A DNA stretch of 64,000 nt, from the NCBI GenBank assembly GCA_011634665.1, contig WAEK01000002.1, forward strand, positions 248,001 through 312,000, written 5' to 3'. Below the pieces are notes generated by a model. The model worked only from the letters and a program-made list of their open reading frames with translations. It ran no database searches and had not been told where the DNA came from. This document shows positions 25,325-36,684 of this stretch, in pieces (the stretch's first letter is position 1; each line of letters starts with the position of its first letter). A program made the position numbers and the translations under genes. This DNA is from Mortierella sp. BCC40632. Taxonomy: Eukaryota > Mortierellomycota > Mortierellomycetes > Mortierellales > Mortierellaceae.

Positions 25325-26696
25325 CTCTGTGAAATGTATACTTGGTGTGTATGAGCGTGTGTTGAAAATGGTTTTCCGCGTGGCGCTTGCTCTTTTATTA
25401 TTTTACTTTTTTTTCCCAGTTGGCGGGTCGGTTGGAGTGATGGAAAGAGTGAGGAGGATGGAAAGGGATGAATGATGAAGAGAGAAAGATGAAAGAGAGA
25501 GAAAGGAAGAAAGGAGAAAAGAGAGAAGCCAAACGAGAGTTATAACACCGAAAGAACAAGAGCAACGCCCGAAAGTGGCTTCGCGATTACACCCTGCCCA
25601 ACGTGAGAAGCCAGAAAGAAGAAAACGACTTTTGTGTGTATGTGTGTCTGTGTGTGTGTGGGTGATGCCTCTGTTCTATTTTTGATCTGATCCTCCTCTT
25701 CTTCTTTCTCTCTTTCAACTCGCCGCCTAGCAGCCATTTGCACGAACAAACACAACTGGATACGACCGTCGTTTAAAAAAAGAGGCCTACCCTCGTACTG
25801 CGCGACACACGGGAACACACACGCGTCCGCCGTTCTCTGCTTTTGCTGGGCCATAGTCTCTCCCGTCCTTGCTCAATTGCTCAACGTGCCTGTGTGGTCT
25901 GGCCCTTCTAGCCAGAGGATAGGTGAGTCGTCAAATGTATCGACTGTCTGGTGGACAAGAGCATCAAAGAGTATAGGAACAATGTGAAATCAGGATGAAT
26001 TGCCTTCTTCTTGTCCTCTCTCGGAGATGCAGAGTCTCAGTCTTTTGCCACACCTGCTCGCACTTTGCTTCTTCCCTCCCAAGTCGGGTACGTTGACCTA
26101 GTCTTATACCTATTCCAGGCAATGCCTCCGAACCTACACCGCCCCCTCTCCCCTCTCTCCCCAGCCCTGTTGTTGCTGTCCAACATCAACAAGTTTCAGG
26201 CGCTCAGTGAACTAACAGCCAGCGGAGGAGGTGGAGGAGGTCTCGCTTCACTTTTAGTTTTTAGGTCACTGATAAGAGAGATGTGCTTTTATACGACAAA
26301 AGAGAGAGAGTGAGAGGAGTTAACCATTTATTCTACTACGTAGAGGAGAGGTGGCAAAGGAGATAGAAGGAGAATGGACAAGGTCTATCCCTTTCTCCCC
26401 CCCTCCTCCCCCCCCTTCTCTTGGTCACTGCCACATTCAACCTTGAAGCTCTCTCAGCTCAATCCCTCTCTCTCTTTCTTTCTTTTTTTGCTCGTTCTCG
26501 CTCTGGGACCAAGCTCAGAAGAGCATGTTGATGTGCAATTGTAATATGTCTTGGACACAAGAAGCCATCGTTCCTGGCACTTCATTTAAAAATGATAAAT
26601 CAATGTAAGACTCGTTAACGGTCAACCGGCCTCTCATGACCAAAGGAGAATCCCATTCATCAAAATACTCCTTGGTCTTGCTCTATTCTGACCAAC

Positions 26697-26727
<31 letters not shown>

Positions 26728-27458
26728 GAGAGAGAGAGAGATATTGAAAAAGAGAACCAAAGACCACGACTGACTCGGATATATCAGAACAAGCAGGCGT
26801 CGTATTAGTCATGAGCGATGCCAGAGGTTGAGTGAGTGTGCATGTGGATGTTGGATGGGCTAAAGTGCACGATGGACCTCCTTCTCCCTCCCTCCCTCTC
26901 TCACTCTCTCGCTTGCGCAAGTTGAATAAATAGGTCGCGGAAGAGGCGCAATCTTTCAGCAGTGGAGCTTTCTGTGACACCGTTGGGCTATTTTTTTTTT
27001 TTTTGCTTTCGTTACTAGGTATTGCCACGAGCAAAGGACACTGCGGAAACTTGTTGACCGTCTTTTGTTCAGATTGCTTCGATAAGGACAGGTCGACTCA
27101 AGAGCCAATCCCTTGTAGAGGATGAAACGATGATGTGCACGGGCCTTGGTGTTGGCAAAAAAAAAACTATTCGGGTTCTTCCAAGTACAATGAACAAGAC
27201 TGTTCGGTTTGTAGTCAACCCAGCCTGAGGTTTGAAGCTCAGCCCTCCCCAGCACACAACGGACCAACGTAGCACTGTTACCCTCTGTCCACAGGCACCA
27301 CAATACGCGCACAGGGATACGCAGTTGGCTATCGTTTGCTCCGCGTGCTCGCTAGATGAGTCGAAGCAAAGAACCAAAATGAGCAGACCAAAAGGCACTG
27401 CTGACCTTTCTCACTCTAAGGATCTCTTCGCCCAGTTTATTGGCAGATGAGAAATAAG

Positions 27459-27492
<34 letters not shown>

Positions 27493-27541
27493 AATACAGG
27501 CGTTGAAATCAAGGTTGGCGATAGTCTTTCAATAGTATGGA
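25325..27541. other. Non-coding spacer between tandem paralogues
   Basis: No gene is recognised. It contains GA-rich sequence near 25470-25530, a GT-rich run near 25634-25660, an A+GA block at about 26698-26740 and a 32-nt A tract at about 27459-27490. Short open frames show no family features. Confidence 0.55.
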
Positions 27542-28423
27542 TCATGCTTCTCGAATGCCATCTTCATCATCATCAGGTTGGTTGCTCGGTGGAGCCTTTT
27601 GTTGTTTGTAATCTCGAGCTCCATCGCGCGTGCCACTGCTAGAGCTTCCTGTCTCGTCCTCCTCGTCTTCATCCTCGCTGCCGAGTTCAAAATGATCCCC
27701 CTGACTCCCGTGCTTGGTAGCCAACAAAATGTCATTGTCTTCATCGCCTTCAGTATTGCCTCTACCTCTTCGACGTCCATGCCCAAGACTGGCCTTCTTT
27801 TTCGGCCGGTCCGAATCATCGTTCATTAACCGCTTTCCAATCGTCATCCAATAAGCAAAGCCTGCGATCATCAGGACAACAAACACACCAAAGGCACCTC
27901 CGATGAATCGAGAGATCACAGGTGAAGTCTGGGTGTCATGGGTTGAATTCGGTCCTGTACTAGGATTTGATCCGGGATCATGGCCGTCCTTTCCAGCAAC
28001 CGGTGATGGGTCAGGGAACGGTGCTGACTCGACACGAACCCCGGGAGCATCTTCGCTCCAACCAACCCATCGAAAAGACTTTGCATTGCCTGCAAAACCG
28101 ATAAAATACCCTTGTAGGGCAAAGGCAAACTGTTGACAAGAGTCATCCGCATAAAAGTTGATGGTCGCATTCTTGGGTGCAAACGTGATGTAGGCATAGG
28201 CTGGGGTCATGATAGGGTTGACGGAGGAATGACAATTGTTGTAGGGCACATCTTCGGAAGCAAGCTCATCATTGGCGTTATTAAAGTAAAGGAGATTGAC
28301 GAGAGCGGTAGGTTCAGGAGGAGGCCTTGGAACGAGAGGCGGCTGCGCTGTTGTGAGGAGGACTGTAGATGTGGCATAGAGAAATGCAGCTGATGCTGCA
28401 GCCATGGAAAGTGAGGTCTTCAT
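27542..28423 (-). CDS. Single-pass membrane protein with INFYxDDxC ectodomain (copy 2)
   Basis: Family not recognised. Single exon of 293 aa; the ATG at 28423 is chosen because it opens a signal peptide (SMAAASAAFLYATSTVLLTTA). The ectodomain starts with a Pro-rich segment (PPLVPRPPPEP) and contains Cys64 and Cys96, with the motif INFYADDSC at 88-96 and WVGWSEDAPG at about 119-128. Copy 1 has YVGQYNDAKPG at the equivalent place. A Pro/Gly/Ser linker leads to one helix at about 173-194 (FIGGAFGVFVVLMIAGFAYWM), then a KKK/RRR basic patch and a strongly acidic tail (GSEDEDEEDE, DDDEDG). Same strand and same architecture as 24247-25324, so tandem duplication is likely. A surface receptor or cell-wall role is only a guess. 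Confidence 0.78.
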   Translation of the reverse strand: MKTSLSMAAASAAFLYATSTVLLTTAQPPLVPRPPPEPTALVNLLYFNNANDELASEDVPYNNCHSSVNPIMTPAYAYITFAPKNATINFYADDSCQQFAFALQGYFIGFAGNAKSFRWVGWSEDAPGVRVESAPFPDPSPVAGKDGHDPGSNPSTGPNSTHDTQTSPVISRFIGGAFGVFVVLMIAGFAYWMTIGKRLMNDDSDRPKKKASLGHGRRRGRGNTEGDEDNDILLATKHGSQGDHFELGSEDEDEEDETGSSSSGTRDGARDYKQQKAPPSNQPDDDEDGIREA

Positions 28424-29031
28424 TGTTCCTTGACTGGGATAGGATAGGATGGGATAGGGGGATCCGAGATGGTCTAATAGTTGGATGTCTACGTTGGTTG
28501 TTGTTGGTCCGATGCACTCTCTTTCTTTCCTAGTGGTGTCCTGATGCTTCTTTGACTTGAAGGCTGGTTTCCTGAATGGAGAGATCGTATGTAAAAGAGT
28601 CGAAGGATTGCGCCCGCTGCTTCCTCCGCCTCCCCACGGGCCAGAAATAGACCCAGATCTCTCTCTCGGCCTCCACAAGAGCAGTCCTTTTGCTCCTCTT
28701 TCCAGTGTCACTCTTAACCTGCAGGATTCCAAAGTCGCAGCCTCAGTCCATATTCGTCCAGCCCGTTGTCTCTCCATTTGCTACTGACTATCTTGGGAGG
28801 AAGTAATGTATTGCTGGACCCGTTGGCTCGGTTCGTCCTCGTTCAGTCAGACAATAATCGTGGAACCCTGCAATCTGTTGTCTCGTGCATCAGAAAAAAA
28901 GGAGAGCGTGTCAAAGGAGTCCCTGGTCATGACAGGACGCACAAGGCTGAATTCGTGGTTGTAGAAGTGTACAGAGTATAGTCAGGGCTAAGATCGACGC
29001 GAGCCATGGAGCAGAATAGAGCAAGTATTCT

Positions 29032-29072
<41 letters not shown>

Positions 29073-29462
29073 AAAAGAGAGAGAGAGAGAGAGAGGTCAG
29101 AACAATTGGGCTGTCTTTCGTTACCGGATATTTCCTCATTTTCCAAGATCCCGTCCTTGCTTGGAGACTCGGAGCTGAGTCCAACGTGTACATGTTCATT
29201 CGGAATGAAAGGGTAATCTTTAGACAAAGCCTGATACTTTCCGATTGCTGGAAATCCTTGAATCTAGTCTTTCCGTCCTCCTACATTTAATCAATGAAGC
29301 AGCTTACGAATGTTAAAGGTTCAAGTACAAGTCTCGGTTGGTACCTGACAAAGGATGTGTATATTACAGATTCTTTTGTTTCCTAGCCAAACTGTACCTC
29401 AGGGTCCCATCCAAGTCTCTCTACACCCTTGGTCATATCTCTGAGAAAATAGACGAGTCTTT

Positions 29463-29495
<33 letters not shown>

Positions 29496-30101
29496 ATGTC
29501 TTTCGTTGCCTTGCTCTCTAGGATAGAGGAGACATAGAAGATGATGCGAAAGGTTACCACACCTCGAAAACCACAAGTCATTCGGTACGCGACCTGCTTT
29601 TGAACTGTGCCCTTGATCTCTTCGAGCGAAAGCGGGTGTAGTGGGATGGTCTTTGTTTGAGTGACGAAAGTCGACGACCACACCCCAACCTTCTAAATAG
29701 AATTCTATAAACCTTCTCTAGGGTGCCTAAAGAGCCTGTTGTAATCATCGGAGAAAGTGGCTCTTTTTGTTGGATACAACACCCGGTCACCCTATTCCCC
29801 CCCTCTTCTCCTTCTCCCTTTCATGCTTTGCAAAGGTTAGCATCTTTGCTGGATGAACAATCAGAAATGCAACCATTGCCTTCCCCTGGGGGAAGCCTCC
29901 TCATTTCCTCCTTTCTATTCTCTCTTTCTCTCCCCTCCTTTTGGCGAAGCCAATTCTACCAAACCAATGGTTTAGAACTGTCCATGTTTTCAAGAGTACC
30001 AAGCTTTAATTATTAGCAGTAGCAAAGAAAATAAGAGAGAACGAGAAAAATTATGCAAGAGTATAGAATGATTATGCTGAAAGGATATTGAGGAATATGG
30101 A
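28424..30101. other. Non-coding spacer
   Basis: Contains a 34-nt A tract followed by a GA run (about 29037-29095) and a (CA)n array at 29464-29495. No gene recognised. Confidence 0.55.
29464..29495. repeat. (CA)n microsatellite
   Basis: About 16 uninterrupted CA units in the gene-poor interval. Confidence 0.95.
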
Positions 30102-30488
30102 TTAATAGGGTATTAGGGTGGCCGTGAAGAGCATGACGAGGATCAGGACTTGGGCCTTGGTTGGTCTTGGTGCACGGGGATTACTGTTTGAAGTTCTTGC
30201 TCTGCTCCCGGATCCGGTATTGCTATGGATTGGAGGGACAACAACGGGAGCACCTGTGCCGCGTGGCGGAGAAGAATCACCTGGACCGCCCGGTACTGGA
30301 TTTGGACCTGGCTGATATGGAGGAGGAGGAGTGCCTGGGACGCCTGGGGCTGGATTGGGATTTGGCTGGTATGGGGGAGGAGGGGATGGAGGACGATATT
30401 CTGGCGGGGGGGTCTTTGGCTGAGGTGAAGGCGGACGAGGAGCAGGCCGAGGAGCAGGTCGAGCACGAGCAATTTGAATAGAATTCAT
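30102..30488 (-). CDS. Small Pro-rich protein with hydrophobic C-terminal tail
   Basis: No named family. From the first ATG (30488) the product is 128 aa. It is Arg/Pro/Ala-rich (ARPAPRPAPRPPSPQP), then has Tyr-Pro repeats (PPPPYQPNPNPAPG, PPPPYQPGPNPVPG), and ends in a hydrophobic VLILVMLFTATLIPY segment of the type seen at GPI-attachment or tail-anchor signals. The in-frame codons just upstream (about 30527-30489) would encode a hydrophobic signal-like stretch (FCILPSLLL) but begin without an ATG, so the native start may be lost or lie in another exon. A TATAAAAA box lies 67 bp upstream of the ATG. The C-terminal tail recurs at 31702-32020 and 36283-36684. Confidence 0.5.
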   Translation of the reverse strand: MNSIQIARARPAPRPAPRPPSPQPKTPPPEYRPPSPPPPYQPNPNPAPGVPGTPPPPYQPGPNPVPGGPGDSSPPRGTGAPVVVPPIHSNTGSGSRARTSNSNPRAPRPTKAQVLILVMLFTATLIPY

Positions 30489-30554
30489 CGAGAGCAGAAG
30501 AGAAGGGAGGATACAGAAAGAAGACAAAGAAGAGGAGAGTGGGGGAAAGAGCCG

Positions 30555-30562
30555 TTTTTATA
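30555..30562 (-). promoter_or_regulatory. TATA box of the Pro-rich small gene
   Basis: TATAAAAA on the minus strand, 67 bp before the ATG at 30488. This is a reasonable core-promoter position for a short gene. Confidence 0.4.
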
Positions 30563-31701
30563 TGAGCTCGAAAGACCAGAACTAAAGATCAGATTCAGTT
30601 TGTTTTTCTTCTGTCCTGTGATTGATCGAGTCAACACAAAAGAGTTCGTACCTGCTGCTTTTGGGCTTCTGGTAGTTCAGTGTTCAAACTCACGACTCAG
30701 CCCTTGCTCAACCTCAAAGCGGCGGAAGTGAGAAATGTGGAAAGTACCACCTTTCTGGATCAAGAAAGTCATGCATGAAGTCAGACGAACCTTAATTTTC
30801 AGCCTCACCCTGCTTTTTTTCTTCTTTTCTTTCTCTTTTTCGGGGGACTGTGGAATGCGCATTGCGCATTCACTCTTCGATAACCCAGCCTGGCCACAGA
30901 GTGCTTCTTCTGTGGAAGCCCTAATGAGTAATGACGCTATGGCGATGAAGTCTACTCATCGCCTTCAGCTCTGAGAACAGTGCCTTTTTTTTTTTTTTTT
31001 TTTATTGCTTGCTTATTTGCCTACAGATTTCAAAAGTGACCCCTTGAAGTTGTCAAAAAGAGAGATTGGTATGAATGCTTTTCTGCGCTTCTGTTTATAG
31101 GGCCTTTTGACAATGAACAAAGACATCTCTGCAATTTTCTCTTCAGCTCAACGAGCCTTCATTTCTCAAGCTCGTCAATATACCCTTTTCCCCACGCAAA
31201 AACGTGTTTTCCTTTTCACAAAGCTGCGGAGAGAAACACGTAGTGTCAAAAAAAAAAAAAAAAAAAATCGACCAACCCCATCCCTCTCTTCTTGTGACCC
31301 TTCCAATCTTTCCGTAAAACTGGATTGTGTAACAGAGGCGTGTGTGAGTGAGCAAAGGAGAGAGGATGAATCCGAAATCGCCTTTTTGCTCACTCAAGAA
31401 TTTTATCCGCCTCCCCCCCCCCAAGCCCCTCAGCCAGCTTTCACGAAAATGGAAGTGACTTTCCCTTCTCTCTCTCCCCCCTTTTTATTTTTTGTTATTC
31501 GCTAGCTGATCAAGTCCCAGGTGCTTACTTTAGAGTAACTGCTGTTTCCCCCACTCAGTGTTTAGGCGAATCCAAATCTTAAGCAACGCAAAACAAAGGC
31601 TGAGAAGAACTGAGGGAAAGAGTCTATTCATAATAGAAACGATGGCTTGAGGATAAGAGGGGACACTCCTCTTCTCCTCTACCCCCAAAATAGGTATTGA
31701 G
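30563..31701. other. Non-coding spacer
   Basis: T tract near 30986-31003 and A tract near 31249-31267. No gene recognised. Confidence 0.5.
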
Positions 31702-32020
31702 GTTAAGTATTAATGTAGCGGTGAAAAGCATAACCATATCATGAGCCTTGTCTTGGATGGTCTAGAGGCACTCGAGTTGAACCGAGATTATTATTTGTAC
31801 TTGTCGGACTGACCATAGCCATGGGAGTGAATCGTGTTGGATAAAATGGGTCGTTTATTGGAGTCAGAGTACACGATAGAAGGGTCAGGGTTGATAAGGA
31901 AGACCGGGATAGAATAGAGAGAGAAAACCATGGTACCAGTACAGGTCGTGGAGTCCTAAGAACAGGAGGATAAGACTTGGGAGCTGGGGAAAACGAATCT
32001 TTTCGAGACTCAAAGTGCAT
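31702..32020 (-). pseudogene. Frameshifted relic of the hydrophobic-tail family
   Basis: An ATG-initiated frame from 32020 runs 93 codons (Pro/Ser/Thr-rich, ending LGSTRVPLDHPRQGS) to a stop near 31739. Reading the neighbouring frame over the last ~50 bases gives MVMLFTATLILN, nearly identical to the tail VMLFTATLIPY of the gene at 30102-30488. A single frame change just before the tail explains both. It looks like a recently decayed paralogue. An intron join is not obvious because no GT..AG pair fits in that space. Confidence 0.5.
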
Positions 32021-33959
32021 CGTGTGAAAGAAGATGAGAATACAAGATAGAGAGCGATAGTAACGAATAAGAAAGAAGGGAAAGAGGGGAAAGAGGTGTA
32101 TTAACTAAACATCACACGAGGCATGTCCAACCCCTGAGAGCCCAAGAGTCGACTCGACCCAGCACCTCGTGATGTGATTCATCTCTAGCTTTTTGTTTGA
32201 AGGCCACGTTGGGCAGTGCCATCTGATCTCACTGGCTTGGTCTGTCGACTTAGAAAGGATGCAAATAAAGTTAAACTCATCCAGCCGCAGAGCGGACTTT
32301 TTCCTTTTCTTTTTTCTCTTTTCTTTTCTCTTTTTTCTTTTCTTTTCTCTTCCTTTTTCCTTTTTCTTTTTTCTTTTTCTTTTTTTTAAGGTCAATCGGG
32401 CGCACAAATGACCTTTACCTAAAGACTTTACCTTGAGTCATGTTGCTATTCCTCAGCCCCCTTCATCCCTTTCCCATCATTAAGAAAAATCAACAACGTT
32501 CCCAAGGCATCTCAAGGTTTTGAAGGAATGAGGGAAAGTAAGAAAGAAAGCCGCAAAGAAGCATAGAGAGCACAAAGGCAAACCATTTCTGGCTGCAATG
32601 CTTGGGCTAGGTAACTGGTGTAACAGCTGCGGCCAATAACGCAGGGTTCCCAAGAGCAAAAAAAAAAAAAAAAAAAAAATGTTACGAGAGACAAACAAGT
32701 CGAAAAAAAAAAAATACCTAGTACATTTTTAGAATTTCTACTAAAAGAAAGATGCCCGTTGTTTTTGTCAAGTTATTTTTTTTCTGGATCCTACCCAAAG
32801 TCAGCTTTGTCCAAAAAGAGGGTGGATGTTTGTTCGGACTGCCACCAATGACATTTCAAGAAAAGGATCGACTCTTTAGCTCAGTCATGCTTGTTTGTAC
32901 TCTATGTCCTTCTTGAACATCACAATACCACCCTTAGTAATAGAGACACAAAAACTATGTGTTGGTGAGTGCCTGAGCGTTCGTTGATCAGAAATGACAA
33001 AAAAAGGAAGGGAAAAGAAAAGAAAAAATCAACGAAGGACATGCACAGGCTGAACAACGAATAGGGGTTCAGTAGGGAGCTAATGTAGCAAAGTAGAAAA
33101 AAAGAACGGATCCAAATGTTATGTTTTGTATGATTTTGAGGCATCTTAGGCAGTCAACCCGAGACTAATTCTTGCATTGCTATCTAGATAGGACATTTGT
33201 GATCGAGTATTGAGTTTTGCTCGCAGAATTGGAGGGGGTTTCAAGGTTGTGTGGCCTTGAGTACCCATGCCCTCATGTTTATCCTCTTCCATATGACTAT
33301 CCCATCTTGTCTGGGTCTCTCTGGTTTCTTTTGCCATACTCATTAGCTGCAAGGGCAGTCTTTTCGATTTCTGCAAAGATTACTGATGTTTCTTTAGCTT
33401 GCCTACTTACAAACAACTCAAAGATGCCGGTAAGATTACAGACAGGGAGATAAAATGTTGTCGTTGTCGTTGTTGTTGTTTTCTTTTCTTTAATTTGCTC
33501 CGCATCTTTAAAAAAGGTCTATCTAGAGGGTGTGAATCGCATAATTGACGATCCATGACTTAGCTAGCTGTAAATTCCTCAGTTTAGTATCTTTCCTCTT
33601 CCTCCTCATCTCTCCTCTTTTTTTCTTTATCTTTTTAGAAGTGTCTATCTATGCGAATCTTAACTGGATGCGCCCTTTTCCCTACTCTTCAGCATCTATT
33701 TTTTACGACCATTCATCTTCTGGTCAACCATGAGTGGTATTAATGCAGCCCGGTTAGTGGCCTCTTGTCCGCTTTCCTTGCTCATGTCCATTCTTCAGGC
33801 GCCCTTGATTTATTTTAAATAGCAAATAGCCCATATATGCTAAGCATGAGTGCTGTTCAAAAAAAAGAGAGATGCTGACTCTCTGTAACCGGGGGGGGGG
33901 ACTGCCTTAAACCTTGATCGGAGATCGACCCCCCCTTCCCCTCAATACACAGGTTTGAT
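32021..33959. other. Gene-poor AT-rich spacer
   Basis: Contains a ~100-nt pure pyrimidine block at about 32297-32388, A tracts near 32657-32680 and 32703-32714, and a G run near 33891-33900. Nothing codes convincingly. Confidence 0.5.
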
Positions 33960-34145
33960 AGAAGATACAAAATGACCAGGTCATGACTTCAGAATCAGAC
34001 AGCTGATTTGAGGACGAGTTAGCTGTATGTTGAAGAGAAGTGGCTCTGACAATACAGGGACTGGTTGCGCTGGAGATGGTGATTGTAGAAGAACTTTCAC
34101 AAGATACTGTCGCAGGTGTAGTACTGGCAGTAGTGGGTGGTAACG
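33960..34145 (-). pseudogene. Possible decayed member of the hydrophobic-tail family
   Basis: The minus strand reads a Thr/Ser-rich stretch (PPTTASTTPATVS, SSSTITISS) followed by SNQLSDSEVM. This resembles the Thr-rich linker and STQLSKSGFMVL of the gene at 36283-36684. There is no start codon and no intact tail. Weak evidence, based on composition and a short motif only. Confidence 0.25.
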
Positions 34146-36282
34146 ATTAGCAGATCTTCATCTAGGTCCATCCTCCTATTGTTCGTGCCTTTAGCTACTG
34201 GGACTAGACAGACGTCTATTAAGATCCGAAATCTTGAGGCAATGGAATTCACTTCCTTGGCCGCTTTTGGTCTGTTGATTTTGTAATACTCCTTTTATCA
34301 TAGCCAAGACGCCACTGTGATCTAAAATAACAAGCAGGTGAGAACCTGATTAGAGGCACTTCTCAAGGCTAGTTTGTTAGATTCTGTTTCTAACCAGATG
34401 CCCCTATAATGTTTGATCTTGCCTGCATGTCACTCTCACTTCAAATTGTCTTGGAGCTTTGAAAGGCTATAAACCTTTCCTTTTTTTTTTTTTTTTTTCT
34501 ATTCCATCTTTTCTTCTAGAGTTCGATAGTGCAACTGCGGGATGGTGAGAGTGAGAGCTCCATTTACTTGTCAAGGTTTCACATGTTGTCAGATTGGATC
34601 GCCACCATTTCTCTATGTTGCGTGCCGCGTACAAAATAAGAAGGAGAGGTTGATGGACCATTGGCATGAAAAGTGCAGCTGTCCACTCTGGTTGGTTGGA
34701 AAGTTGAGAATGGATATCTAGAACGTCTATTTTCGGATGAGCCCGATGCATTGCCCTCGTTCTATGCCTCTGATCCGAAGCCTTACCAGGTCGATTGCAG
34801 CTAGACTGCCCGGTCTAAAGAAGGGAAAATCTTGCTTTACGCCCATCGCTTGGTATCCATTTTGTAAATGTACAATAGAGCTACATTCTGTTCTCACATT
34901 TGGTGGCAATAAACAATAGTGGCGTTTTCTTTTCGCTCTTCCATCCACATAATATCATCCTCAAGCTATTCTGTAAGCTGAGTGCGATCGTAACACTTGT
35001 GAGAAATCGTCTAGCCACAAAAGCTTGCGGGTCTGGTAGGACAAAGAGTAGCTGCCAGGCGGTAGAAGGCCAGAGAAAATGGTAGATGAAGTCAAGTGCA
35101 AGGATACTGATTCGAAAGCGTTTGTCGCTGTTAGATGGTCAACTTCAGCTATTTAATCGATCACCTGCTTGCTTATCTGCTTAGACCACTGCCTCCTAAG
35201 TTGCCAAAAGAACCTGACCCAGCCATGCGACCCACTGTTATGGCCATAGCCTATTATCTAGGCTGTAGCTCTCCATCTCACCACTCCAACAACTCTCGTT
35301 TTGCGCCCTCACTAAAGACTCGGGTGTCCTCCCGCCTGAGTAGTTGCCTCTTAACTCTTTTCTCTCTGCTTTCCTCTTGTTTTCCTCCTTGGCCCAACAG
35401 ACCTCCCTTGGTATTTTTTATAGACCTGCAGTTGCCACGCCGACCAAAAGAGATCGACCAAATCAAGCGCAACTCCGAAGCTGTGGACCTTTATCGCTGA
35501 ACCGGGTCATAGGACACACACGCCCTCCCCTTGGCGCTCCTCTGTTTGGACCCAAACTCCTCTATGGCCGTCATGGCTATGGTTCTCGGTGAAACAGTAG
35601 TTCTTGGCGAACAAGGTTAGTTCTAATGTTAAATGCTGACAAGGAGCAAAGGTGTGTGGTTACACCAACATGAATTTCTCATAGAAGCGATCTCTCAAGT
35701 TTCCTTTTAAAATTAGCCAAGAAAAAAAAGGGCAACTGAGAAAGAAGGAGTTTGGGCTACAGGCAGCAAAGCAAGCATAACCAGGTAATACTCACAAAGT
35801 TGGCGGAGGAAGGAAAGTGAGATGGGGGGGGAGGGGAAGTTCCTTCTTCACAGAGTCAGAGAACTCTTGTGATGAGCACCAAACTTGACTGTGGATAGGT
35901 TGACTCTTTTCATTTCCTACATTTTGCTTCAGCACTCCCAATGACCTCTCTCTCTCTATTGACTTTTTCTTCTTCTTCAGGGCTCTTACACTCTAGTTGC
36001 CTTTATCTGTCCAACTCTCTATTCCTCTTTAATCTCTTAAGTCATTCAATACTTGGACAAATACTCTTTTTTTTTATTGCATCAAAAGTTTGACCGCCTG
36101 AAGCAGGCCAATGGTGGGTGAAGCACTTTTTGGTTTGGATCTGAGGAAACTATAGACAATACGGACTCTGGTTGACCTAATTTTTTCTTGTGAACGAGAA
36201 GGCTTGAGCGACTTGAATGGGAGGTCTTTGAAGAAATGCCTTTTTTTCCCTCTCATATTGTCGTTTTCAAAATAAAAGACAG
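34146..36282. other. Gene-poor spacer
   Basis: No gene is recognised on either strand. T tracts occur at about 34480-34499 and 36068-36076, and a G run near 35824-35833. Confidence 0.5.
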
Positions 36283-36684
36283 CTAATTAGCCAAAAGAGT
36301 GGCCGCAAAGAGCATAGCCAAAACCATGAACCCAGACTTGGACAACTGAGTGGATCCAGACTTTGTTGGTGTTGGTTTGGTGGAAGTTGAGGTATTTGTA
36401 GGAGAAGAACCAGGCGTGGTCGGGGTGGCAGCGGGGCCGCTAGCAGTGGTGGCGGCAGCCACTTCATTCCTCACAAAGAGGACATTACTGTTACTAGCCA
36501 TTCCTGTGGGAGCGGCTACTGGATTGCAGAGGGTAATGGACTCGATGCAGTATTTCTCGTCCTGAATCCATTTATAACAAACAATAATGCCAAGACTTCC
36601 AGAGGGAATGGTAGGGAAAGGGGGTGAACGGGTGGTGATAGAGCCCGAGGGCATAGTGGTGATGGTCTCAGTAAAGGCTTCCAT
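36283..36684 (-). CDS. Small Thr/Pro-rich protein with hydrophobic C-terminal tail
   Basis: Single exon of 133 aa from the ATG at 36684. The N-terminal third is Thr/Ser/Pro-rich, then a Cys-containing segment (IIVCYKWIQDEKYCIESITLC) suggests a small folded unit with three Cys. A Thr/Pro/Ser linker (PTNTSTSTKPTPTKSG) follows, and the end is FMVLAMLFAATLLAN, the hydrophobic tail shared with the gene at 30102. The pattern suits a GPI-anchored surface protein, but no signal peptide follows this ATG, so an upstream exon or loss of the N-terminus is possible. A TATTTAA-like element lies about 100 bp upstream. Function unknown. Confidence 0.45.
   Translation of the reverse strand: MEAFTETITTMPSGSITTRSPPFPTIPSGSLGIIVCYKWIQDEKYCIESITLCNPVAAPTGMASNSNVLFVRNEVAAATTASGPAATPTTPGSSPTNTSTSTKPTPTKSGSTQLSKSGFMVLAMLFAATLLAN

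Noticed and set aside
32105..32407. Lys/Arg-rich 100-codon frame
   Set aside because: Comes from a pyrimidine block read on the complementary strand; no start context or homology.
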